Source: Vreelandella arcis (GTDB lineage Bacteria > Pseudomonadota > Gammaproteobacteria > Pseudomonadales > Halomonadaceae). Taken from it: 64,000 nt of DNA. The notes beneath the pieces were generated by a model, which worked only from the letters and a program-made list of their open reading frames with translations, was not told the origin of the DNA and searched no databases. Shown one piece after another: positions 18,973 to 27,960 of this stretch (position 1 is its first letter; every line of letters begins with the position of its first letter). The stretch covers positions 62,001 through 126,000 of the forward strand of contig NZ_FNII01000010.1 in NCBI RefSeq assembly GCF_900103865.1, read 5' to 3'. Made by a program: the position numbers and the translations under genes.

Positions 18973-19880
18973 GGGCTTATCTTGGCGGTGCTTTTCTGAG
19001 CATTAGTCGATGCGCCCAGGAGTGTTTCGACGTCCTGGCGCAAAGCGAGTAATTGATCGGGGGTACGCGGGCCAAAGCCGAGCAGGGCTTGAACGTTAAC
19101 CACAATCAGCTGTTGCTTGCGGCCTGCGGGGGTTAACGCCAAGCCGGGTAACTGCCATAGCGCGGCTTTACCGCCCATTGCTGCCAGGCCCCGTTCGGAG
19201 ACAATCACCACGTCCGGCGATTGTCGGGCCAGCGCTTCGGCGCCCACGCTGTGGTAGCCCTGCATCTCGGCGAAGGCATTGTCCAGGCCCACCGCTTCAA
19301 GCGCGCTATGCGCTGCGGTGTCGCTGCCTGCCGCCCGAGGGGTTAAGCCGCTATGCTGCATGATAAACATCGCGCGGGTTGGCGGTAGGACGGGCATGCT
19401 GGCCAGCCGGTTAAGTTTGTCGTTCAAGTCATTTGCCAAGGCTTCTGCGGCGTTTTGACGGTCGGTTAATTGGCCAACGGCGCGGACTTTATCGGCAATG
19501 GCATCAAGGCTGGGTGGGGCGTTGATGGTGGCGACGTTGACTCCCACCGCCTCCAACTGTGCCAGTACTTCCCTGGGGCCTGCTGATCCGGCGGCTAGCA
19601 CTTGGTCAGGTTTAACCGACAGCACGCTTTCCGCCGAGAGCTGGCGCAGGTAACCCACCGAGGGTAGCGCCGCCATGGCGGGCGGATGCACTACCGTGTC
19701 GTCCCGGGCGATAACGTTGATATCAGCCTCCAGGGCGGCCAGGGTTTCCGCTATATCGCCCCCCAGTACCACCCAGCGTTCACTAGTCTGTTCGCGCTCC
19801 TCAGCCTGAGCCAGTGGTGTGCCTGCCAGCAGCAACCCTAAGGCCATCATTGCCAAGAGGCGAGTTTTTGAAGGGTTCAT
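18969..19880 (-). CDS. hmuT: Periplasmic heme-binding protein HmuT
   Basis: A 303-residue class III binding protein with a cleavable Sec signal (about residues 1-26, ending AQAEE). The mature protein has the family's WVVLGGDIAETLAAL opening, RDDTVVHPPAMAALPSVGYLRQLSAESVLSVKPD in the N lobe, and PGLALTPAGRKQQLIVVNVQALLGFGPRTP near the C terminus. It should carry heme from the outer-membrane receptor to HmuUV. It overlaps hmuS and hmuU by 4 bases each. Confidence 0.92.
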   Translation of the reverse strand: MNPSKTRLLAMMALGLLLAGTPLAQAEEREQTSERWVVLGGDIAETLAALEADINVIARDDTVVHPPAMAALPSVGYLRQLSAESVLSVKPDQVLAAGSAGPREVLAQLEAVGVNVATINAPPSLDAIADKVRAVGQLTDRQNAAEALANDLNDKLNRLASMPVLPPTRAMFIMQHSGLTPRAAGSDTAAHSALEAVGLDNAFAEMQGYHSVGAEALARQSPDVVIVSERGLAAMGGKAALWQLPGLALTPAGRKQQLIVVNVQALLGFGPRTPDQLLALRQDVETLLGASTNAQKSTAKISP

Positions 19881-20932
19881 GCCACTGCCTCTTGATTGTC
19901 GAGTTCATCCAGCAGTTGCCGCCACTCGGGGCGCTCACCGCGGCCTTCCTGGCGCTGCGCGTAAATTTGCAGCGCTAGAGAGCCCTCTGAATCGAAGGCT
20001 TCGATGCTGGTCACGCCGCCGTCACGGTTGGGTTTGCTGACTTGCCATACCTGGTCAATCGTGGCGTCATCCAGGTGCAGCGTGAACTGCTCGCCGAAAA
20101 GGTTCAGCCAGCCGCGGGCTCGTTGCGGGGCGGGCAATGTGCCGGTGCGAATCTGCACGCAGCCGGGACTTGCGACAAACAGCATCAACGGCAGCGCACG
20201 GTGGCTGGCCTGATTGAGCAGGGTTTCCAGAGTATTCACGGGCAATGAGCGGCTGTAGCGGCCTTCCATTAACTGGTTGGCCTCAATGCGCTCAAGATGA
20301 TGGCGCTGGAGGAGCGCGAAGAACTGGTGTACATCGCGCATCGTGCCCCATTCGCTAGCAAGCGTGGGCACGTCGGGGAGCGGGCGCTTTAGGCGCGGCA
20401 TGCTCTGGGTAAATGCCGGGGTGTCCCGAGTGCTCAAGGCCGCCAAAGTGCCCCAGGGGCGCGGCAGCGGATGCTCCAGGGCAAAGCATTTGTGAACGGC
20501 GCAGCCATGCTGATTGAATATCTGCAGGCTCCAACGCCACTGCGCTTCTTCCTCATTGATGGAAGGCATCGGGTCGCGAATCAAGCAGGCCCAGTGCCAG
20601 TGAGCGTAGAGTAGCCGTAAGTCCAGGCCGCCGGGATCGAGCAGCAGCCCCGTATGCTCCCCGCCGCTTAGTTCTGGGTAGTCGCCGGTTTGCTCAAGCA
20701 CGGCCAGTCGCGAGCGGGTCAGTGCTTTAATCTGCCCCAACTGTGGCAGGCGGGCGGCGAGATCGTTGGGCGCGAGTGGCAGTGTCCAGACGTCACGGCC
20801 CAGGCGGGCAGCCTGAAGCTCGCCTTCGCTGATGGCTAAACGTTCGGCAATTTCAATCGCGGGTAGCCGCGGCTGCGCGGCGCGTGCCGCGTCAAAAGCT
20901 TCGATAATCGCGATCTGTTGGGATGGAATCAT
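19877..20932 (-). CDS. hmuS: Hemin-handling protein HmuS (HemS/ChuX family)
   Basis: A 351-residue cytoplasmic protein of the HemS/HmuS family, which takes heme after import for storage or ring opening. It shows the family's internal duplication: an N-terminal repeat (ERLAISEGELQAARLG with LPQLGQIKALTRSRLAVLEQTG) and a C-terminal one (LPDVPTLASEWGTMRDVHQFFALLQRHHLERIEANQLM), plus SPGCVQIRTGTLPAPQRARGWLNLFGEQFTLHLDD. It lies between the receptor and the ABC genes of the operon. Confidence 0.92.
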   Translation of the reverse strand: MIPSQQIAIIEAFDAARAAQPRLPAIEIAERLAISEGELQAARLGRDVWTLPLAPNDLAARLPQLGQIKALTRSRLAVLEQTGDYPELSGGEHTGLLLDPGGLDLRLLYAHWHWACLIRDPMPSINEEEAQWRWSLQIFNQHGCAVHKCFALEHPLPRPWGTLAALSTRDTPAFTQSMPRLKRPLPDVPTLASEWGTMRDVHQFFALLQRHHLERIEANQLMEGRYSRSLPVNTLETLLNQASHRALPLMLFVASPGCVQIRTGTLPAPQRARGWLNLFGEQFTLHLDDATIDQVWQVSKPNRDGGVTSIEAFDSEGSLALQIYAQRQEGRGERPEWRQLLDELDNQEAVA

Positions 20933-20963
20933 GACGTACCTCGATAGGGTTCACTGCATGGAT

Positions 20964-22934
20964 TTACCACTGCCAGTTAAGGGTGGCGAACAGGCTGCGT
21001 CCATCGCCCAGGCTGCCGTCGGGGCGGTACCACACCTTGTCGCCAATATTGGCGAGACGCAGCGAGGTATCAACGGCCGGAGTGACTTGCCAGGCGAGAT
21101 GCACATCGTGAAGCCCGTAGCCGGGCAGGCGTTCGTCATCGCCTTGTTTGTCAAACGCGCGGGCAAAGCGGGCCTGCCAGCCTAAGCGGACATCGCCACC
21201 GTGAAGCGCAATGTCACTCCCCAACGTGGCTTCCTGCGGCGTTTGGCTGCCCAGCGGTTCGCCGGTGTCGCGGTCTTTGCCGGACACTTCCGAAAGACCC
21301 ACAAAGCTGGTGAGTAGCGGGAAGGCGCTGGGCTGCCAAGTTACGCGAGCGTCATAGCCCCACAGCTGGGCGCGCTGTACGTTCACCGCTTGGGTGGTGC
21401 CCGCCATAATGTCGACTTGGGTGTCGATAAAGTCGTCCGCGCGAGTATCGAAGTAGCTGGCGCGCAGCTGCCAGTCGCCTTGGTGCCACACCACGCCGCT
21501 CTCCCAGGTGTGGCTGGATTCAGGCGAGAGGTTGGGATTGGGAATCCAGTAGTTATCCGGTGTACAGAAGAAGGGCCCGGCGCAGAAACCGGCAAAATGG
21601 CGCTCGTTGGCGTAAAGCTCGGAAAGGCTGGGAGCCCGGAAAGCTTCGGCGTAGCCCGAGAACAGCATTAAAGCGTCATCGGGCCGCCAGGCAAGGCGAA
21701 AACGCGGTGACACTTGGTCGTGGACGCTATCGGCATCGTTTTGGCCGCTGGCGTCGTAACGGTCGTAGCGGGCTCCCAAACCAACATCAAACTGCCCGGC
21801 GCCGCCGTCGGCTAGATAGCGTCCAGCGGTAAGGGTGGTGTCGAGATAAGCTGACTGGGTGTCGATATCGGCGTCGGGGAAGCCATTGGCGTCGCCATCC
21901 GGCCGTTGGCGGGCCTGCTCCAGTTCGGCACCGAACACCAGCGTTTGCGAGAGCCAACCATGATCCATGGCGTGGTAGCCGTCGCTCTGTAGCCCGACCC
22001 GCTCTAGGGTGCGGTTGGCCTGGGGCTCGTCGATAGCCTGCTGGCTAAAGGTAAGCCGAGAGGTGATTTCGGTTACCCCGCTGGGCTGCCAGCGGTGGCC
22101 CAACTGGACGTTGTTGCTTTCCACATCGCGGTCACGCAGCGGATTGCTGGCATCGGTTGAAAGCTGCTGTGGGTTGGCGGGCTGGGTGGCGCTTTCGTCG
22201 TAATGCTGCCAGCTCATAAATACCCGCTGGTCGTCGCTTGGCTCCCAACCGCCTTTTAGCAGCAGGCTATTGAGGGCGGCATCCTCTTCGGCTTCATCGC
22301 CTCCGGCGCGGCGAATATCGCCGGATTCACTGCGGCCCACGGAAAACAGTCCATCGACTTGGCCGTTGGCGGTGTCGCGGCGGCCAAAGGTGGTCAGGCT
22401 GCCGCGCAGCTCGTCGCTGGCCGTGGCGCCTCCCACTGACAAGCGCACGCCACTGTCTTCGCCTGGGGCAAGCAGATCATCGGCATCCACACTGGTGAAG
22501 CTGACCACACCGCCCATGGCATTGCTGCCATATAGGCTGGAGAGCGCACCCCGGGCGATCTGTACCTCTTGAATCAACGCCGGGTCGAGGAAGAAGTTGC
22601 CGATGTGGCCGGTAGAGATGTCCTGACGAACCCCATCCAAACGCACCAGTACGCCTTTGCGGTCAAAGCCACGCATGCTCAGGGTTTGGCCGTTGCGGCG
22701 GCCTTGTCCAGCAACGTGGAGACCAGGCTGGCGGCTCAGCACGTCTTCAACGCGGCTGGCGGTGGCCAGCACGGCGTCATCGCGATCGATAATATCGATA
22801 ATCAGCGGCGCCCGGGAAAGATCGGTTGGTGCTCGGGTGCCGGTGACCGTGACAGGATCGAGGTCTGCTGCGTGTACTGAAAGCAATGGAAGAAAAACCA
22901 GGCAAAGGCCACTGAGAGAGCGTGTATAAGTCAT
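20964..22934 (-). CDS. hmuR: TonB-dependent heme/hemoglobin receptor
   Basis: An outer-membrane beta-barrel receptor of about 656 residues with a signal peptide (LCLVFLPLLSVHAAD). The plug domain spans ~25-160 (TLSMRGFDRKGVLVRLDGVRQD, GSNAMGGVVSF). The barrel contains the two heme-receptor hallmarks FRAPSLSELY and NPNLSPE with an extracellular loop between them, and ends in the aromatic residue W (LFATLNWQW). The start is uncertain: the ATG at 22934 gives a clean signal but a weak ribosome site, and the frame is open to 23045. It is 29 bases upstream of hmuS and follows hemP; Fur control is expected. Confidence 0.93.
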   Translation of the reverse strand: MTYTRSLSGLCLVFLPLLSVHAADLDPVTVTGTRAPTDLSRAPLIIDIIDRDDAVLATASRVEDVLSRQPGLHVAGQGRRNGQTLSMRGFDRKGVLVRLDGVRQDISTGHIGNFFLDPALIQEVQIARGALSSLYGSNAMGGVVSFTSVDADDLLAPGEDSGVRLSVGGATASDELRGSLTTFGRRDTANGQVDGLFSVGRSESGDIRRAGGDEAEEDAALNSLLLKGGWEPSDDQRVFMSWQHYDESATQPANPQQLSTDASNPLRDRDVESNNVQLGHRWQPSGVTEITSRLTFSQQAIDEPQANRTLERVGLQSDGYHAMDHGWLSQTLVFGAELEQARQRPDGDANGFPDADIDTQSAYLDTTLTAGRYLADGGAGQFDVGLGARYDRYDASGQNDADSVHDQVSPRFRLAWRPDDALMLFSGYAEAFRAPSLSELYANERHFAGFCAGPFFCTPDNYWIPNPNLSPESSHTWESGVVWHQGDWQLRASYFDTRADDFIDTQVDIMAGTTQAVNVQRAQLWGYDARVTWQPSAFPLLTSFVGLSEVSGKDRDTGEPLGSQTPQEATLGSDIALHGGDVRLGWQARFARAFDKQGDDERLPGYGLHDVHLAWQVTPAVDTSLRLANIGDKVWYRPDGSLGDGRSLFATLNWQW

Positions 22935-23041
22935 GAGCCAGACGGTTCCAACTAACAGAAATGATTGAAAATGGCTGGCTGAGTGCGGTTGCCCCGCGAC
23001 CTGGCTGGCGATTGTCTCTAGAATTTCTCTAGATAAAACGT

Positions 23042-23206
23042 TCAAGCGGTCAGGATGAGTTTCCCGCTTTTGGTGCGGCGTAGCACGTAGCGCCGCTGTT
23101 CATGGTGAATAACCAACTGCCCCGCATCACCCAACAGATCATGGCTATCCACCTCTTGTGGAGCGGTAGGCGTGCTGCCCCTAGCGCGCTGATCGGACAG
23201 CGGCAT
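23042..23206 (-). CDS. hemP: Hemin uptake protein HemP (54 aa)
   Basis: A 54-codon gene. Its C-terminal half reads YVLRRTKSGKLILTA, the hallmark of the HemP/HmuP family (Y-x-LR-x-T-x-x-GKLILTK). HemP is a small protein at the head of many proteobacterial heme operons and is needed for full receptor expression in some species. Here it is first behind the Fur box and about 110 bases before the receptor start, on the same strand. The N terminus is polar and unremarkable. The ATG at 23206 is the first in frame. Confidence 0.88.
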   Translation of the reverse strand: MPLSDQRARGSTPTAPQEVDSHDLLGDAGQLVIHHEQRRYVLRRTKSGKLILTA

Positions 23207-23223
23207 AAGATCTAATTCCTTAT

Positions 23224-23242
23224 GTTAATGATAACTATTAGC
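23224..23242. promoter_or_regulatory. Fur box of the heme-uptake operon
   Basis: GTTAATGATAACTATTAGC matches the 19-base Fur consensus (GATAATGATAATCATTATC) at 15 positions by my count. It sits 18 bases upstream of hemP, so iron-replete Fur should repress the whole operon. Confidence 0.85.
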
Positions 23243-23416
23243 GATAATCTAGCAAAGTTGAGCAATTCTCTCAACAGAATTTGGCAGACAGAGGTGTGAT
23301 GGCTTTCGCCATTATTCATATAAATGCAGACACGCCGTCATCGCACTGACATTTAGCCTAGTTAGCCTACCCCTCTGTGAAGTCGTTAGCGTAAAAGCGA
23401 TCAGGGGGAGACTAAA

Positions 23417-25552
23417 ATGAGCAAAGAGATCGAAGATCATCGTCTGTTTAACCACAGTGGCAACGAACCTTTTGCTGAGGTGTTGGCGCGGCATGTGTCC
23501 CGGCGCGATGTAATGCGTGGAGGGTTGGGCGTGGCGGCCGCCTCAATGCTTAGCTTTGGCGGGGCTGCCCAAGCGCTCGCTTCAAGCGGGGCGCAAAAAA
23601 CGCCTTTAACACTGGCGTTTGAGGCGGTGAATGGGTCGCTTACCGATGCCGTCGTGGTGCCGGAAGGTTACGTTGCTCAGGTGTTGGTGCCATGGGGCAC
23701 CCCGTTGAATCAAAATATTTCGTGGCAGCCTGACCAACCCATGACCCCGGAACACCAATTAGAGAGCGTAGGTATGCATCACGACGGCATGGCCGGTTTT
23801 GCCCTGGATGTCGACAACGCCTCGCAGCGTTTTGTGCTGGCGCTAAACAATGAATATATCGACCAGGCGGCGCTCTGGGCCCCTCAGGGCGGCCCCACTA
23901 ACGTGGAAGAGGGCCAGCGGCCTGCGGATGAGTCGCGCACTGAGATCAACGCTCACGGTGTCACCCTTGTTGAGGTTGAAAAAGACGCCAATGGCCAATG
24001 GGTGCATGTGCCTGGGTCGCGCTATAACCGCCGCCTTACCAGCGCGACGGTGATGGCGCTTTCTGGGCCAGTGGCGGGCAGTGACTACGTCAAAACACGC
24101 TTTTCGCCTGAGGGCGCTCAAACACGTGGCACCAATAACAACTGTGGTAATGGGGTAACGCCCTGGGGAACCTATATTGCCTGCGAAGAGAACTGGCCCA
24201 ACATATTTGTGAATCATGGTGAGCGTTTCCAGGACGACGCACGTATCGGGATTCCTACCGATAAAAGCCGCTATGGCTGGGACACCTCGGCAGGCGATGC
24301 CTCTGAAGAGAATGACGAGTTTGCCCGCTTTGATATCACCCCGCGCGGCGATCGCGCCGTAGACGATTACCGCAACGAGGCGCGCACGTTCGGCTATCAG
24401 GTGGAAGTTGATCCATATAGCGATGCCCTCGCGGTTAAGCGCACAGCACTTGGCCGTTTCCGCCATGAAGGCTGCTGGCTAGGCAAGCTGGAAGCGGGCC
24501 AGCCGGTGGTGTTCTATTCAGGTCACGATGCTCGTAACGAATACGTATATAAATACGTGTCTGACGCTGCCTGGGATCCCGCCGATGCTAACCGCCCCGG
24601 TGAGAAGTACGACCGCCTTGCCATTGGCAATAAATATATGGATAACGGCACTCTCTATGTGGCGCGCTTTCATGCCGACGGCAGCGGTGAGTGGTTGCCA
24701 TTGACGCCAAGCGCTCAAACACGCGGTGGCCGCACGCTGGCAGCGGCACTGGGCCTGGCCGACGACGATAGAGCGGGTATTATCATCAACACCTGCGATG
24801 CAGCGGATTTAATGGGAGCCACGCCAATGGATCGTCCTGAGTGGGCATCCGTTGACCCCGCCTCAGGCGAGGTGTATCTCACACTCACCAATAATTCCCA
24901 GCGCATCGAAGAAGGTGCATCGCCAACCTATACCAACGGTGGCGATAGCCTTGAGCAGACGGGCGTGGGTTACGATTTGGCACCGACTAATGCGGCTAAT
25001 CCGCGCGCTAATAACGAGCAAGGGCATATTATCCGCTGGCGGGAAAGCCGGCTGCCCAACGCCTTCACCTGGGAAGTGTTTGTGTTTGGTGCGGCTGCTG
25101 ACGATGCAGATAACCACTCGGGCTTAAGTGAGATGAACCAGTTTGCGAGCCCCGACGGACTCTGGTTCGACGAGCGCGATGATGGCCAGGGTATCCTCTG
25201 GATCCAAACCGATAACGGCTACGAAGGTGTTACGGAGCACACCAACGACCAGCTGCTCGCGGTGGTACCTAACGGGCTGGACGATATTCAAGGCACCGGC
25301 CCAGTGGTTAACAGCAGTAACCAGCAGCAGCTTAAACGTTTTGCAGTAGGCCCCAACGGCTGTGAAGTCACTGGCATATTTGCTACGCCGGATAAAACGG
25401 CGCTGTTTATTAACATTCAGCATCCGGGTAACTGGCCAGCTGATGGCGATGCATTGGTGCAAGACGCCACTGTCGCCGCTAGCGGTCAGGTTCGCCCTCG
25501 GGCATCGACCGTTGTCATTCAAAAAAGCGATGGCGGGCCGATAGGGGTGTAA
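23417..25552 (+). CDS. phoX: PhoX-family alkaline phosphatase (DUF839), Tat-exported
   Basis: A 711-residue PhoX-type protein. The N terminus has a twin-arginine signal, SRRDVM at 28-33, followed by a hydrophobic stretch to about residue 55 (LGVAAASMLSFGGAAQALAS), so it is folded before export. The body has the PhoX segments GMAGFALD, NNNCGNGVTPWGTYIACEENWPN, EGCWLGKLEAGQPVVFYSGHDARNEYVYKYVS and MDRPEWASVDPASGEVYLTLTNN. Family members hydrolyse phosphate esters using iron and calcium. GGGGGAG precedes the ATG. No PhoB box is obvious upstream. A strong terminator follows. Confidence 0.92.
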   Translation: MSKEIEDHRLFNHSGNEPFAEVLARHVSRRDVMRGGLGVAAASMLSFGGAAQALASSGAQKTPLTLAFEAVNGSLTDAVVVPEGYVAQVLVPWGTPLNQNISWQPDQPMTPEHQLESVGMHHDGMAGFALDVDNASQRFVLALNNEYIDQAALWAPQGGPTNVEEGQRPADESRTEINAHGVTLVEVEKDANGQWVHVPGSRYNRRLTSATVMALSGPVAGSDYVKTRFSPEGAQTRGTNNNCGNGVTPWGTYIACEENWPNIFVNHGERFQDDARIGIPTDKSRYGWDTSAGDASEENDEFARFDITPRGDRAVDDYRNEARTFGYQVEVDPYSDALAVKRTALGRFRHEGCWLGKLEAGQPVVFYSGHDARNEYVYKYVSDAAWDPADANRPGEKYDRLAIGNKYMDNGTLYVARFHADGSGEWLPLTPSAQTRGGRTLAAALGLADDDRAGIIINTCDAADLMGATPMDRPEWASVDPASGEVYLTLTNNSQRIEEGASPTYTNGGDSLEQTGVGYDLAPTNAANPRANNEQGHIIRWRESRLPNAFTWEVFVFGAAADDADNHSGLSEMNQFASPDGLWFDERDDGQGILWIQTDNGYEGVTEHTNDQLLAVVPNGLDDIQGTGPVVNSSNQQQLKRFAVGPNGCEVTGIFATPDKTALFINIQHPGNWPADGDALVQDATVAASGQVRPRASTVVIQKSDGGPIGV

Positions 25553-25620
25553 AAAGCAGGCGATGAGCACAAAGCCTGGACGCTATATTAGGCGCTTAAA
25601 ACGCTATTAAGGGCTTCATT

Positions 25621-25659
25621 AAAAGCTTCGAACCTCTCCCGGGTTCGAAGCTTTTTTTT
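25621..25659. terminator. Bidirectional terminator between phoX and the DUF1127 gene
   Basis: AAGCTTCGAACC and GGTTCGAAGCTT form a perfect 12-bp stem. Eight T follow on the plus strand and an A-tract precedes it (T-run on the minus strand), serving the two convergent genes. Confidence 0.92.
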
Positions 25660-25663
25660 GCTT

Positions 25664-25999
25664 TTAGGGCCTGTTGAACTTGCCGCTTTTCTGGCGGGCT
25701 TCTAACGCGTGAAGGGCATCGACCTTCAATGGGAGTCGGTAGGCCCAAAGAATATCTTCACGACAATGGCCAATATCCAGCAGAATCTGGTCGTCGTAGG
25801 CCAGTAGCGGCAGTATATGGCGGCGGAAAAGCCGCCGACGCCGATAGCGCCACCAGCGCATATCTATCGCGCGAATTAATCGCATTGACGGCATGGCAGG
25901 CATGTAAAAATGCAATTGTGGCGGCTTGGGCGGCGGTGCCAATTGGCTCGCTTTTTTCCATGCATGATGGGCATGTTGGGTCGGATTTTCACACTTCAT
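25664..25999 (-). CDS. DUF1127 domain protein
   Basis: A 111-residue basic protein. Residues ~45-95 carry the DUF1127 (YjiS-like) core: WWRYRRRRLFRRHILPLLAYDDQILLDIGHCREDILWAY, with the Arg-rich helix and the L-x-D-I-G-x-x-R-x-D-I motif. The N terminus (His-, Pro-rich) is atypical. GGAGG before the ATG supports the start. DUF1127 proteins are small, often stress-linked and poorly understood; some affect RNA turnover or phosphate response. The LysR gene is divergent and 184 bases away, a common partnership. Confidence 0.75.
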   Translation of the reverse strand: MKCENPTQHAHHAWKKASQLAPPPKPPQLHFYMPAMPSMRLIRAIDMRWWRYRRRRLFRRHILPLLAYDDQILLDIGHCREDILWAYRLPLKVDALHALEARQKSGKFNRP

Positions 26000-26183
26000 C
26001 GCGCACCTCCTTTTTCACCACGACTGTGCAATAAGCGGCGCCTGGGCACCGGCTGGACAGCGGTGATCTGTGGTTAATACGTGGAGGGTCGCGACCTCTG
26101 GTTATCAGCTTGGCGCTTTGACTTGGATCAATCAAACGAAAAGATCTACACTGGGTGTTAAGTTTTTCTGAAAGGTAGGCGTG

Positions 26184-27077
26184 ATGAACCAACTCTCTAC
26201 CATAGCTCCCAGCCGGGCTGCCTTACCGCTACTGGATAGCGAGGTGCTGCGCACCTTTGTGACAATCGCGGAGAGTGGAGGCTTCACCCGTGCCGCCCAG
26301 CAGCTATTTCGTACCCCTTCCGCGCTGAGCATGCAGATCAAACGCCTGGAAGAAACGCTCGGGCAAACGCTGTTTGTGCGCGAGGCGCGCTATGTGCGCC
26401 TGACTTCCGAGGGTGAAGTACTTCTGGGCTACGGACGGCGGTTGCTTAAGCTCAATGCCGAAGCCGTCACCCAGTTTTTAGCCCCCACCATAGAAGGGCG
26501 CGTGGGACTGGGAATCACGGACGACGTCGTAGGGCGTATCCTGCCTACGGTGCTCGCCCAGTTCGCCCGCTCGCATCCAGCAGTGCAGGTTGATGTGGTG
26601 GTGGGGCGCAGCAAAGATTTGCTCGCCCAGTTGGATGATGGGGAGCTGGATCTGGCGCTGGTGATGAGCGTAGAGCCTGGTCAGGCGACACGCGGCGACA
26701 TTGTGCATAGCGAACCGTTAGTGTGGGCGGGCCGTGAGGATGGTGTTGCCGTACAGCGAACGCCACTGCCGGTGACCTTGGCCCAGCAGGGGTGCGCGTG
26801 GCGTAGAATTACCCTGAACGCCCTTGATCATGCAGGTATTGATTACCGGATCGCCTACTCCTGCGACCACTGCGCCGGGCAGGAAGCCGCTATGTTGGCC
26901 GACTTGGCCGTGACGGCCTTCCCGAAAAGCTTGATCCGGTCGCCGCTCAAACGCCTCCACAACGACTCATTGCCGCCACTAGGGGATTATCAAGTGGCGC
27001 TGGTGAAGCGTGCAGGCAGCAGTGATGCCAGCGAGGTATTGGCCGAACGCGTGGTAGAGGCGTTTCGGGAAGGATAA
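26184..27077 (+). CDS. LysR-family transcriptional regulator
   Basis: A 297-residue LysR-type regulator. The winged helix-turn-helix occupies residues ~17-75 (TIAESGGFTRAAQQLFRTPSALSMQIKRLEETLGQTLFVREAR). The effector domain begins at ~90 (EGRVGLGITDDVVGRILPTVLAQFARSHPAVQVDV) and is shorter than average in its second lobe. The ATG at 26184 is preferred over the GTG just before it; AAAGGTAGG lies upstream. It is divergent from the DUF1127 gene, its most likely target. The inducer is unknown. Confidence 0.87.
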   Translation: MNQLSTIAPSRAALPLLDSEVLRTFVTIAESGGFTRAAQQLFRTPSALSMQIKRLEETLGQTLFVREARYVRLTSEGEVLLGYGRRLLKLNAEAVTQFLAPTIEGRVGLGITDDVVGRILPTVLAQFARSHPAVQVDVVVGRSKDLLAQLDDGELDLALVMSVEPGQATRGDIVHSEPLVWAGREDGVAVQRTPLPVTLAQQGCAWRRITLNALDHAGIDYRIAYSCDHCAGQEAAMLADLAVTAFPKSLIRSPLKRLHNDSLPPLGDYQVALVKRAGSSDASEVLAERVVEAFREG

Positions 27078-27202
27078 AGTCATAAGTTTAAGATAACGGA
27101 AGTATTTCTTCGATGAGTGTCCTGGCCGACGCCCGCTTGGTTAATGTGGATGCGCTTCACCGAGTGGTGGGGGGGGGGTAATAAAACCCTTGTGATTCAC
27201 GT

Positions 27203-27868
27203 TTATCGCTCGGGCTTCCCATACGCCGCCAAAAACACATCCACGGCGCTACTGATCTGGCGGTGAAGCTCCTCATCGCTGGGCGATTGACGTACACCCA
27301 TGCTGACTTCGGTGACCAGCATGCCTTGCCACATGCTGCACAGCTGGTCGGCAGCAAGTGAGGGCGTGCCAAGCGTTAAGTGCCCGGCACTGGCTAACCC
27401 TGTTAACTTATCTTCCAGCCATTGTTGCATTGCCCAGGGGCCTGCCTCGAAATAAGCCTGTAGCAACTCCGGGTACTGCTCACCCTGAGCATTCATCACC
27501 CGCTCGACCGCCAGCACATGGGGCTCTAATAAAAAACGCACAAGACTCAAGCCGACCTCGATCAGCGACTGGCGCGCCGCCTCGTGGGTATCGGGCAGCT
27601 TATCTAACCCGCGGCGGATGGTGACGGTTTCACGACGGATCACACTGCCAAACAGTGCCTCTTTGGTCACAAAGTGGCCGTAGACTGTGACTTTGGAAAC
27701 ACCCGCTTCTCGGGCAACGGCTTCCATCGTTACGCCCTCTAAGCCGTAACGAAAAAACAGACTTGTCGCTGCATCCATCATGGCATCCCGTTTAGCCATA
27801 TCCTTGGGTCGGCCCGCGCGGCGCTTTGGTTCAGGCGAGGTATGTTGAGAGTCTGTCATCTGGTGCAA
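27203..27868 (-). CDS. TetR/AcrR-family repressor of the RND efflux genes
   Basis: A 221-residue TetR-type regulator. The helix-turn-helix is at ~45-70 (GVTMEAVAREAGVSKVTVYGHFVTKEALF), followed by a ligand domain with an AcrR-type C terminus (LTLGTPSLAADQLCSMWQGML). The N terminus is basic (KRRAGRPKDMAKRDAM). It is divergent from the RND adaptor gene. Two TGAACG-type palindromes lie between them, so repression of both its own gene and the pump is likely. The ligand is unknown. Confidence 0.88.
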   Translation of the reverse strand: MHQMTDSQHTSPEPKRRAGRPKDMAKRDAMMDAATSLFFRYGLEGVTMEAVAREAGVSKVTVYGHFVTKEALFGSVIRRETVTIRRGLDKLPDTHEAARQSLIEVGLSLVRFLLEPHVLAVERVMNAQGEQYPELLQAYFEAGPWAMQQWLEDKLTGLASAGHLTLGTPSLAADQLCSMWQGMLVTEVSMGVRQSPSDEELHRQISSAVDVFLAAYGKPER

Positions 27869-27894
27869 TCCGTGCCCATTGAGTAAATAAATAT

Positions 27895-27936
27895 TGAACG
27901 TTCACGTACAGATATTATAGTGAACGGTATCGTTCA
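27895..27936. promoter_or_regulatory. Predicted TetR operator pair
   Basis: Two palindromes share the TGAACG half-site. One is the perfect TGAACGTTCA (27895-27904); the other is TGAACG-GTAT-CGTTCA (27921-27936). They lie between the tetR gene and the efflux operon, about 25 bases before the adaptor start. Confidence 0.7.
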
Positions 27937-27960
27937 AGAATAAACTATTTCGAGGCCATT

